Virus record (IMG/VR): IMGVR_UViG_3300007344_000218
Coordinates: 1-25,134 of that record
Length of the DNA stretch: 25,134 nt
Reading direction: 5' to 3' (one strand)
DNA from: a virus
The notes beneath the pieces were generated by a model. The model searched no databases, was not told where the DNA came from, and was given only the letters and a program-made list of their open reading frames with translations. Below are positions 1 through 6,501 of the stretch, piece after piece; within the stretch, counting starts at the first letter, position 1; the number at the start of each line of letters is the position of its first letter. Position numbers and translations under genes: made by a program.

Positions 1-1
1 A

Positions 2-1384
2 ATGTCGGAAGAAGTAAAAACTCCCGAAATCGACTTGGAAGCTTTTGCGAAGAAAGTAGCAGAGGAGACTGCTGCTAAGATCGCAATGAAGCAAGCTGAG
101 TCAAAGGCTGCCGAAGAAAAGGCTGCCAAAGAAGCTGCTGAAAAAGCTCAGGCAGATGCCGAAGCTAAAGCTCAGCAAGAAGAAGAAGTTAAGACAGCTA
201 TTAAGACAGGCATCGAGTCAGGTGCTGACCGTTTGTTGGCTGATGTGCAAGCAGATCTGAACAAGCGTAATGCTGATATGGAAGAGACTCTTGCCAAGTA
301 TAAGCGTGAGCTCGAAGAGAAGTCAGAAGAAATCGCTAAGATGCGTGATTCAAAGCGTGTATTCGCTGACCGCGCTGAAAAGTCTGACATCAGTAAGTGG
401 GGTCGTGACTTTTTGACCGCTCATATGCTGGGTGTAATGACTCGTAAGGGTTGGAACACTGATTTTGCTCAGGACCTGCAGCAGAAGGCTGGCGTAAACT
501 ACGCTGCTAACGCCGCTGACATCGACCAGGAAGTTTCTTCTCTGATCGAAAAGGAAATCATGCATGAGCTGAAAGTAGCTCGACTGTTCCGTGAGATTCC
601 TGTCAATGGTGGTGCAACTGTACTGCCGATCCAAACTGACGCAGGCAAAGCTGCTTGGGCAACCGCAGCTACCAGCGGCAACTTGGAAAACCGTCCTCAA
701 GTAACTGCTAACCAGTATAACGCTAAGCAAGTAGTACTTAATGCTTATCGTCTGGTTTCTAGCACCTTTATGGACAATGACGTAGACGAGCAGGTACTCA
801 TCAACTTGATGCCTATGCTGATCGAATCAGTAGCTCGTGCTCATGGTCGTGCAGTAGAAGACGTTATCCTAAATGGTAACGGTACTATCTCTGGTCTCGA
901 CAACTATGCAGCTGCGCACAGCACTACGCTGTCAATCGGTTCTGCAACTCGACTGACTTCAGGCGTTCTGCTGGCAGCTCGCGAAGACATGGGTAAGTAT
1001 GGTCTGAACCCTGCTGATATGGCTTTCGTTGTTAGCCAGAATAGCTACTTTGACCTGTTGAATGATGCTAACTTCCAGACTCTGGATGAAGTTGGTTCTG
1101 ATTTGGCAGCACGAGTAGTGGGCACTATCGGTGCAGTTTACGGTACTCCCGTAGTTGTATCTGAAGAGTTCCCGTCAGAGGCTGCAGGCGCTCCGGCTGC
1201 TTTCGCAGTTAATACCCGTAACTACGTTACTCCTCGACTCCGAGGTGTATCAGTTGAGCAAGACTACGAAGTCATGAACCAGCGTCGTGTAATCGTAGCT
1301 TCTCAGTCACTTGGCTTCGAAGAAATTCTGCCTGGTGATGGTGCAGGTAACGAGCCTTCTGTTAAGATTGATTTCGCAGCTTAA
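2..1384 (+). CDS. Major capsid protein, HK97 fold, with N-terminal scaffold-like region
   Basis: Forms the icosahedral head shell. Residues 1 to about 120 are a highly charged Ala/Glu/Lys coiled coil that looks like the delta (scaffolding) domain of HK97-type capsid proteins, normally removed by a phage protease. The remaining 340 or so residues read as the HK97 shell fold: a segment with EIMHELKVARLFREIP, then NGGATVLPIQ, ARAHGRAVEDVILNGNG and the C-terminal YEVMNQRRVIVASQSLGFE. The size of 460 residues is normal for a capsid protein with fused scaffold. The ATG sits on the second base of the window, so its ribosome binding site and any upstream start cannot be seen. Codons are strongly biased to CGT, CTG, AAG and GGT, unlike the genes that follow, as expected for the most abundant virion protein. 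The family is quite sure; where the scaffold is cleaved is not known. Confidence 0.9.
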   Translation: MSEEVKTPEIDLEAFAKKVAEETAAKIAMKQAESKAAEEKAAKEAAEKAQADAEAKAQQEEEVKTAIKTGIESGADRLLADVQADLNKRNADMEETLAKYKRELEEKSEEIAKMRDSKRVFADRAEKSDISKWGRDFLTAHMLGVMTRKGWNTDFAQDLQQKAGVNYAANAADIDQEVSSLIEKEIMHELKVARLFREIPVNGGATVLPIQTDAGKAAWATAATSGNLENRPQVTANQYNAKQVVLNAYRLVSSTFMDNDVDEQVLINLMPMLIESVARAHGRAVEDVILNGNGTISGLDNYAAAHSTTLSIGSATRLTSGVLLAAREDMGKYGLNPADMAFVVSQNSYFDLLNDANFQTLDEVGSDLAARVVGTIGAVYGTPVVVSEEFPSEAAGAPAAFAVNTRNYVTPRLRGVSVEQDYEVMNQRRVIVASQSLGFEEILPGDGAGNEPSVKIDFAA

Positions 1385-1400
1385 TAGAAACGCTTTTTAT

Positions 1401-1431
1401 AAACTGGGGAGGGTTTCCTCCCCAAGTTTTT
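1401..1431 (+). terminator. Rho-independent terminator after the capsid gene
   Basis: A perfect 7-bp stem GGGGAGG / CCTCCCC (1406-1412 with 1417-1423) closes a GTTT loop. It can be extended through AAAC/GTTT with small bulges and is followed by a T run (1427-1431). It begins 17 bases after the capsid stop codon. It would end much of the capsid message, so the connector genes downstream would be made at lower level by read-through. Confidence 0.85.
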
Positions 1432-1443
1432 ATTAATTGACTT

Positions 1444-2031
1444 ATGACTGATTTAGTAACCTTAGTACAATATAAAGCTGCCGAAGGGATTAACACCCCC
1501 AAAAACGACGAGCAGCTCAATTATATTATTCCTTCTGTGAGTCAATTAGTAAAAACTTATTGTGCAAATAGCTTTGTAGACTATTATAGTACTAATAAAG
1601 TGGATACAATTAGTGTAGACTGGGATACTCATATTGTTCAATTAACTGAGAGTCCTGTAAATACGATTGTATCTGTAGAAGAACGTTCTTCGTATGGAAG
1701 TTCTTATTCTACACTAACTACAGGAGCTTTTGAGTACTATTTAGATAGTGTTACGGATAGTGTAATTCGTACAACAAATGGGACATATAAGAACTGGGCT
1801 CGTGGCCCAGGAGCAGTTCGAGTAACTTATACAGCAGGATATTCTGTTTTACCAGATGATCTTCGTTTAGCAGTTTTTGATTTGATTACATACTACTTGA
1901 AAGATGAACACAAAGAACGACGGTCTATTGCTGGCGCTAGTATTCAGAATCAAGCAAGTTCAAGTCAGCGTAATAATGTGGCATTTCCTGACCATATTAA
2001 ACGCGTACTTGATTTGTACAAGAATTTTTAG
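1444..2031 (+). CDS. Head-tail connector, gp6-like / phage connector family
   Basis: Adaptor that sits under the portal ring and helps join the head to the tail. The 195-residue product shows the family pattern: an N-terminal helical segment (ITLV-type QYKAAEG, then YIIPSVSQLVKTYC), a beta-rich middle with TESPVNTIVSVEE and VRVTYTAGYSVLPDDLRLAVFDLITYYL, and a C-terminal FPDHIKRVLDLYKNF helix. The GYxxxPxDLxxAVxxLxxYYxK pattern at residues 137-158 is characteristic of HK97 gp6-like connectors. The ATG has no obvious Shine-Dalgarno sequence, because the upstream space is taken by the terminator hairpin. Translation may rely on read-through mRNA with a weak start. The stop codon overlaps the next start in TAGTG. 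Codon use is A+T-rich, in contrast to the capsid gene just before it. Confidence 0.85.
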   Translation: MTDLVTLVQYKAAEGINTPKNDEQLNYIIPSVSQLVKTYCANSFVDYYSTNKVDTISVDWDTHIVQLTESPVNTIVSVEERSSYGSSYSTLTTGAFEYYLDSVTDSVIRTTNGTYKNWARGPGAVRVTYTAGYSVLPDDLRLAVFDLITYYLKDEHKERRSIAGASIQNQASSSQRNNVAFPDHIKRVLDLYKNF

Positions 2032-3419
2032 TGAGCAAGGCAACTGTATCTAAAAGAATATCGAATCAGCTTCTTAAAAAGTTATCCGCAGAGTACAATA
2101 AAGAAGTAAGAAAAGATGCCCAAAGTAAAAGACCTCAAATACTTCAGCTTTATGACTTAAATTTTATAAATGAAACTTTAGACCAATTTATTGAAAGAGG
2201 TAAGGGAAGTAAACAAATAAAGAATGTTAAAATTACAAAAAGTGATATAGATAAAGCCAGAAATATTGCAAAACGATACCAGTCAAATTTTGTTCGTTCT
2301 AGAAAATATAAAGATGTCACTCAAACTTTAGAATTTGCTCATATTCAAGAAGTTTTACCCAATGTTGCAAAAGATATAGTCGAGGGAAAAAGTTTTATCA
2401 TCTCTAGTTTTTCTACTACTGGAGCGATTAAAAAAGAAATAGTAGATTTTGTTCTTAAAGATAAAAGTAAATCACTAAGAGCGAGAGTAAAAGCAAAAAT
2501 AGATAGAGGACATGGAGCCGCAGGAGGTACTGCAGTTTCTTCTTTGCAAATAGCTTCTGCAGCTTCTTTGGCTTCTTCTAAAGGTATAGATTTAGCTGCA
2601 GCCCCGGGTCTTGACGATTATTTAATTAATCAATTCACAGAATATGGAATTAGCTTAAAAAATATAGAAATAATAAAAGAAGTATTAGTCGAATATGAGT
2701 CTTTAGTAACTCCAAAAGGAGATTTAAAAGCAGAATATATTCCAATAATTACTTTTCAAGATTTTTATACAAATAGAGGAATAGATGCTAGGGAAGAAAA
2801 ATTAATACTAGAAATTGTAAGAAAATTTTTTACTGAAACAATATCTGCGGATGCTCTTGTAAATATGCAAGGATCTAAAAGTTTAAAAGAGCAAATAGAG
2901 GCAGTAATAGCACTTCCTATTGTTAAAGTTGCTTTAAAAAATAAAAATGTAAAAAGTACTATTAAAAAAAGTACATCAGAGTCTGCGGGTAAAAAGAAAG
3001 CCCCTAGTAATACGTTGAATTCAGGAACTGCAGTTATTGCAGCAAAAAGAAAAGCTGCAAAAAAATCTTTTAGCAGAAAACCTGCTAAAGATACTCAAAG
3101 ATCTATGTTTTCGATAATAGCAATGATTAATAGAAAATTGCCAACAACTGTAGAAAAAAACATGAAATATCCCACTCTAGAAAATAGAAGTGGAAGATTT
3201 GCAAATAGTGTTAGAGTATTAGATGTAATAGAAACACGAAAAGGCTTTCCTAGCTTTGGTTATACTTATGATAAAGAACCTTATCAAGTATTTGAAATGG
3301 GACGAGGAGCTCCCCCGTGGGCAACCCCTGACAGAGATCCAAGAAGTCTTATTGATAAATCTATCAGGGAAGTTGCAGCAGAAATGGCGTTAGGAAGATT
3401 TTATACTAGGAGACTATAG
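2031..3419 (+). CDS. Neck / head-closure structural protein with a long unassigned N-terminal extension
   Basis: Starts at GTG inside TAGTG, overlapping the connector stop by one base, with no Shine-Dalgarno sequence, so translation is probably coupled. The product has 462 residues. Only the last 90 or so residues suggest a function: LENRSGRFANSVRVLDV, then YDKEPYQVFEMGRGAPPWATP and a closing helix, similar in style to HK97 gp10-type neck or tail-completion proteins, which are usually 110-170 residues in total. The first 300 residues are Lys-rich and mostly helical, with a small GHGAAGGTAVSSL segment near residue 163, and are not recognised. A basic Lys/Ala/Ser linker (about residues 300-355) joins the two parts. 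The position between connector and tail terminator supports a neck role. The codons are very A+T-rich, with AGA for arginine. Confidence 0.6.
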   Translation: MSKATVSKRISNQLLKKLSAEYNKEVRKDAQSKRPQILQLYDLNFINETLDQFIERGKGSKQIKNVKITKSDIDKARNIAKRYQSNFVRSRKYKDVTQTLEFAHIQEVLPNVAKDIVEGKSFIISSFSTTGAIKKEIVDFVLKDKSKSLRARVKAKIDRGHGAAGGTAVSSLQIASAASLASSKGIDLAAAPGLDDYLINQFTEYGISLKNIEIIKEVLVEYESLVTPKGDLKAEYIPIITFQDFYTNRGIDAREEKLILEIVRKFFTETISADALVNMQGSKSLKEQIEAVIALPIVKVALKNKNVKSTIKKSTSESAGKKKAPSNTLNSGTAVIAAKRKAAKKSFSRKPAKDTQRSMFSIIAMINRKLPTTVEKNMKYPTLENRSGRFANSVRVLDVIETRKGFPSFGYTYDKEPYQVFEMGRGAPPWATPDRDPRSLIDKSIREVAAEMALGRFYTRRL

Positions 3420-3877
3420 TGGCGGTAGATATAAGTAGACAATACACTAGCCGACGGTCTGCTATTACCAAAGCTTTAGCAGATAAAATTGCAGAAATAG
3501 ACGGTAGAGGTGTATACCATACTGCAGTTGCTGAAACCAGCTCTCGTCTTAAATTCTGGGATGAAGTTGAAGAATTTCCTGCTGTTCATTTAAATGCAGG
3601 GTCCGAAACTCGGGAATACCAAGGCGGAGGCTATAAAGATAGATTTCTAAATATTACAATTCGATGTTATGTAAATCAAGAAGATGCAGTAGATGCTCTT
3701 GATGAGCTACTCGAAGATGTGGAAACAGTTTTAGAAAAAAATAGTAGATTTGCTTACTATGATAGAATGGGCTTAGAGCAAACTACTCAACAAATCACTA
3801 TTATTAGTATTGATACTGATGAGGGTGTGTTAGAGCCTTTAGGAGTTGGAGAAATTCTTATTGAGGTTCGATACTAG
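3419..3877 (+). CDS. Tail terminator / tail completion protein
   Basis: Predicted to cap the head-proximal end of the tail tube and dock it to the neck, as lambda gpU-type proteins do. The product has 152 residues, normal for the family. Typical features are an N-terminal helix (YTSRRSAITKALADKIAEI), FPAVHLNAGSETREYQGGG, a beta strand FLNITIRCYV, a long helix VDALDELLEDVETVLEKN and a C-terminal strand ending GVGEILIEVRY. It starts at GTG within TAGTG, overlapping the previous stop by one base. A good AGGAGA site at 3408-3413 supports this start. It is the last gene before a 62-base leader for the major tail protein. Confidence 0.75.
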   Translation: MAVDISRQYTSRRSAITKALADKIAEIDGRGVYHTAVAETSSRLKFWDEVEEFPAVHLNAGSETREYQGGGYKDRFLNITIRCYVNQEDAVDALDELLEDVETVLEKNSRFAYYDRMGLEQTTQQITIISIDTDEGVLEPLGVGEILIEVRY

Positions 3878-3881
3878 AAAC

Positions 3882-3913
3882 GGCTGGCACGAACAAACGT
3901 TCACGTCCAAGCC
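3882..3913 (+). other. Imperfect hairpin in the leader of the major tail protein gene
   Basis: In the 62-base gap between tail terminator and major tail protein, GGCT (3882-3885) can pair with AGCC (3910-3913). Further short ACG/CGT and AAC/GTT pairs lie inside it, with bulges, and TTTTC follows. It may be a weak attenuator or an mRNA-stabilising structure ahead of a highly expressed gene. The stem is interrupted, so the call is tentative. Confidence 0.3.
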
Positions 3914-3939
3914 TTTTCAAAGTTCATAGGAGATAAACT

Positions 3940-5514
3940 ATGGCTCAACAATTATACTTTAGTAGAGACTCAAAGCTCTATGTAGAGTTTGATAGTAAGT
4001 TGTGGGAAATTCCAGTATTAGATGGATTTAGCTTCTCGCAGTCTACTAATACCTCTGATATTACCCTTGCAGAAATGCAGGGCGCAGATGGAATTAGTCG
4101 CCGAGGTCGTCGACTTTTTACGGACTCTCTTGCTCCGGCAGAATGGTCTTTTAGTACATATGTACGCCCTTTTTATACTGGCACAGAGCATCATGCAGTA
4201 GAAGAAGTTCTTTGGGGAATTATGGCAGGTGCAGATAAGTTTGGATCAGTTTCTTCAGCAGGATCAATTGATGCACTAACTCTTACAACTGATACTGCAA
4301 CAGATCGTACTCAAGGTACTTATCTTGTGGACGCCGCAGATACAACTTATAGCGGGACTTTGGGCACAGGTGCAACTTTTCAAATTTCTGTAAATGCTTC
4401 GGGTACAGCAAATGCAGTCCAAGTAGTCAGTGGTGGTACCGACTATACCGCTGCTGAGACTTTTACAGTTCCTGCTAGTCTTGTAGGTGATGGTACAGGT
4501 ACCCTAACTGTAACAATTTCTACAGTTGATGCTGCTAGTAGTAATGCTTTTTATCGAAATCTAAATGTAGATGCAAATTCTGATTTTGATGAGCTTGTTT
4601 CCATGCCTACAAATGCAAATAATACAATTAATTTTGGACAATCAAACAGAGCTGTACTTGCAACTTGTAATCTTTATTTTGTAATGGAAACAAGTACAAC
4701 TAAACCAATGGTATATAAGCTCGTAAATGCCCAAATAAATGAAGCTTCAATTGATTTCGATGTAGATGGTATTGCTACAATTAACTGGTCAGGTTTTGCA
4801 AAAAATATTATAGATATGCAGTCAGCTGGGGATGTATTTGTACAATCTGGTACAAGTTTTGCAACTTCTAGAACAGCAGGAGATGTAATCCTTGATAGCG
4901 CAGACGACCTTAAACTAGGTCTTTATACTGCGGCAACTTCAGGAGTTATGGCAATTGATGCAGGAGTTGACTCAACTGCAGCATTTATTCGAAACCGTTT
5001 AACACAATGTATTGTAAATACTACAGATACTACTGCATTCCCTTCTGGAGATTATTATCTAACTCTTACCGGAGGAAATGTAACGGTTTCTAATAACATT
5101 ACATATCTGGTACCTGAGGAATTAGGTAACGTAAACCTTCCGATTGAAGGTGTAACAGGCGGTCGAACAGTAACAGGCACCTTTAATTGTTATTTGACTC
5201 TTGATACTGCGGGTGCAGATAGAGGTTCTTCAGTTGATTTATTTAATGATATGACTACTGCGGGACAAGGTTTGGACAAGGTTGTAAATGATTTCCAAGT
5301 TACTTTCCAAATTGGTGGTGCTGCTGCGGATGTTCCTCGTTTGTATATAAATATGCCGAAAGTCCATATTGATGTGCCGGTTCACTCAGTAGAAGATGTT
5401 ATTTCTGTTGAAACTGGATTTGGTGCTTATACAGATGACTTTAATAAGGCAGATGAGCTTGTAATTACTTATTTCGGTGATACAGCTTCTGCAAATCAGC
5501 AATCCTATCCATAA
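3940..5514 (+). CDS. Major tail protein (tail tube) with inserted beta-rich domain
   Basis: Polymerises into the tail tube. The product has 524 residues, about twice lambda gpV. The N-terminus (LYFSRDSKLYVEF, IPVLDGFSFSQSTNTSDITL, then LAPAEWSFSTYVRPF) and the C-terminus (VHIDVPVHSVEDVISVETGF) read as a tube protein. Its place between tail terminator and chaperone genes is the expected one. Residues of about 108-198 form an inserted beta-rich segment with GTYLVDAADTTYSG and ETFTVPASLVGDGTG. This segment is clearly related to one inside the L-like tip protein at 10348-11577. A strong AGGAGA site at 3928-3933 precedes the ATG. A terminator follows directly, so this gene forms a unit of its own with high expected expression. 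The role is well supported by gene order, and the insert probably decorates the tube surface. Confidence 0.8.
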   Translation: MAQQLYFSRDSKLYVEFDSKLWEIPVLDGFSFSQSTNTSDITLAEMQGADGISRRGRRLFTDSLAPAEWSFSTYVRPFYTGTEHHAVEEVLWGIMAGADKFGSVSSAGSIDALTLTTDTATDRTQGTYLVDAADTTYSGTLGTGATFQISVNASGTANAVQVVSGGTDYTAAETFTVPASLVGDGTGTLTVTISTVDAASSNAFYRNLNVDANSDFDELVSMPTNANNTINFGQSNRAVLATCNLYFVMETSTTKPMVYKLVNAQINEASIDFDVDGIATINWSGFAKNIIDMQSAGDVFVQSGTSFATSRTAGDVILDSADDLKLGLYTAATSGVMAIDAGVDSTAAFIRNRLTQCIVNTTDTTAFPSGDYYLTLTGGNVTVSNNITYLVPEELGNVNLPIEGVTGGRTVTGTFNCYLTLDTAGADRGSSVDLFNDMTTAGQGLDKVVNDFQVTFQIGGAAADVPRLYINMPKVHIDVPVHSVEDVISVETGFGAYTDDFNKADELVITYFGDTASANQQSYP

Positions 5515-5535
5515 TATAATACATAATACTTATTT

Positions 5536-5558
5536 AAACCCGCTTCGGCGGGTTTTTT
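5536..5558 (+). terminator. Rho-independent terminator after the major tail protein gene
   Basis: A perfect 8-bp stem AAACCCGC / GCGGGTTT (5536-5543 with 5548-5555) closes the very stable TTCG tetraloop and runs into a T tract. It lies 22 bases after the major tail protein stop codon and just upstream of a new promoter, so the two genes can be expressed at different levels. Confidence 0.93.
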
Positions 5559-5582
5559 CTTTCCAGGTGTTAAAAATAATTC

Positions 5583-5611
5583 TTGACATTTTTCCTGGCC
5601 TTCGATATAAT
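5583..5611 (+). promoter_or_regulatory. Consensus sigma-70 promoter for the chaperone-tape measure operon
   Basis: TTGACA at 5583-5588 and TATAAT at 5606-5611 are both perfect matches and are separated by exactly 17 bases. The site lies in the intergenic gap between a terminator and the chaperone gene start at 5654. Transcription is predicted to start near 5618, giving a leader of about 35 bases with an AAGGA ribosome binding site at 5643-5647. The host vegetative RNA polymerase should be able to use it. Confidence 0.88.
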
Positions 5612-5653
5612 ATGTGGTATAAATCAATAACAAATCTTTTTTAAGGAACAATT

Positions 5654-6082
5654 ATGACAGATAAGAAAGAGCCTATCTCTCTCGCGAGTCTTATGACTCC
5701 AAGTAAAACAGTATCAATTAACTTTCCTGGGTATGAAGGATTTACAGTTAATTTGTGCCATTTGGCTCGAGAAGAACTTTTAAATCTTCGAAAACGTTGT
5801 TTAAGTACGAAGTTTAACAGAAAAACAAGACAGCCTGAAGAAGAAATAGATGATGAAAAGTTTTTAGTAGAATATTGTGCTGCAGTAATTAAAGGGTGGA
5901 AGGGTTTAAAATTTCGATACCTAGAAGAGCTTCTTTTGGTTGATGTTTCTAAGCTTGACCCCGATGATGAACTGCCTTTTACAAAAGATAATGCAGAACT
6001 TCTTATGAAGAATGCAAATAATTTTGATACTTGGGTAACAGAAACAGTAGGTGATCTCGAAAATTTTACCAGCAACAAGTAG
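5654..6082 (+). CDS. Tail assembly chaperone, short form (lambda gpG-like)
   Basis: The product has 142 residues and is predicted to coat the tape measure protein during tail assembly without entering the virion. It has a beta-rich N-terminus with VSINFPGYEGFTVNL, then a helical section (LAREELLNLRKRCLS) and a charged C-terminal half ending GDLENFTSNK. Position and size fit lambda gpG: directly before the tape measure gene and after the major tail protein. Near its end is the slippery heptamer A_AAT_TTT (6061-6067), where a fraction of ribosomes should shift by -1 and continue into the longer product. The start is supported by AAGGA six bases or so upstream. The protein itself shows no strong motif, so the call rests on context plus the frameshift architecture. 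Confidence 0.82.
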   Translation: MTDKKEPISLASLMTPSKTVSINFPGYEGFTVNLCHLAREELLNLRKRCLSTKFNRKTRQPEEEIDDEKFLVEYCAAVIKGWKGLKFRYLEELLLVDVSKLDPDDELPFTKDNAELLMKNANNFDTWVTETVGDLENFTSNK

Positions 6083-6501
6083 AGGAAATTCTTCGTCTAC
6101 TTGAAAGATATGTAAAAGAATCATCTTCTAGTATAGATGTTGAACAGTACTTAAAAATTTGCGAACAATTAGGTCAAGAACCTGATCCATCTAAAATGCC
6201 GCTCGATTCTTCTGATTTTCCAGAGGAAGTTCAAGTGGCATTTTTTGTATTTAGTCTCCTCTCAGATAAGTGGGATGGGATGTCAGGAACCTATCTAGGA
6301 AAAGATTGGTCATCTTGTGAATATATTTTTAAACTACATAAAATAAGTAATAAAAAAGATATATTTTTTATTATGAAACTGTGGGAAGGAGTAGTTATGA
6401 AATATAGAGCAGAAGAAGCAGAGAGGAAACGTAAAGCAGAGGAGCGTAAGTCTAAATCTGCAGGAGGTGGAAAAAACTACACCCATAATGTGCGCGGCTA
6501 A
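5654..6501 (+). CDS. Tail assembly chaperone, -1 frameshift product (lambda gpG-T-like), join 5654..6067, 6067..6501
   Basis: A -1 slip at A_AAT_TTT re-reads base 6067, so residue 138 (Phe) of the short form is followed by Tyr-Gln-Gln-Gln and 144 residues from the second frame, giving 282 residues. The second frame is open from 6055 to 6498, while three stop codons close it just upstream (6019, 6025, 6052), so it can be reached only by a slip in the short overlap. The added part is helical: YQQQVEEILRLLERYV, then FPEEVQVAFFVFSLLSDKWDG, KLWEGVVMKYRAEEAERKRK and a basic Gly-rich tail. In lambda the T part recruits the major tail protein to the G-coated tape measure. An ATG at 6196 lies inside this frame but has no ribosome binding site. 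The stop overlaps the tape measure start as TAATG. Confidence 0.85.
6061..6103 (+). promoter_or_regulatory. Programmed -1 ribosomal frameshift signal
   Basis: The heptamer A_AAT_TTT (6061-6067) has the X_XXY_YYZ form in the correct phase of the chaperone frame. After an 8-base spacer comes a perfect 8-bp stem CAAGTAGA / TCTACTTG (6076-6083 with 6096-6103). Inside it GAA/TTC (6085-6087 with 6092-6094) can pair further around an ATTC loop. The zero-frame stop TAG (6080-6082) lies within the stem. Heptamer, spacer and hairpin fit the established layout of stimulated -1 frameshift sites. Confidence 0.88.

Noticed and set aside
350-730. Antisense open frame opposite the capsid gene
   Set aside because: Shadow of strongly biased capsid codons; no promoter or ribosome binding site.
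1437-1476. TTGACT with TACAAT or TATAAA downstream of the first terminator as a promoter for the connector gene
   Set aside because: The spacing is 23 bases or more, outside the workable range, and the -10 candidates lie inside the gene.
3841-3930. Promoter for the major tail protein in its leader
   Set aside because: TTGAGG at 3861 has no -10 box at a suitable distance and no other pair was found. The gene must be read from upstream or by an unrecognised signal.
5641-6078. Long antisense open frame opposite the chaperone gene
   Set aside because: Lies fully opposite a well supported gene, has low-complexity Ser/Phe-rich content and no ribosome binding site or family match.
6196-6501. Separate 101-residue gene starting at ATG 6196
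   Set aside because: No ribosome binding site precedes it, and the frame is open without interruption back to 6055, meeting the slippery site. It is best read as the end of the frameshift product.
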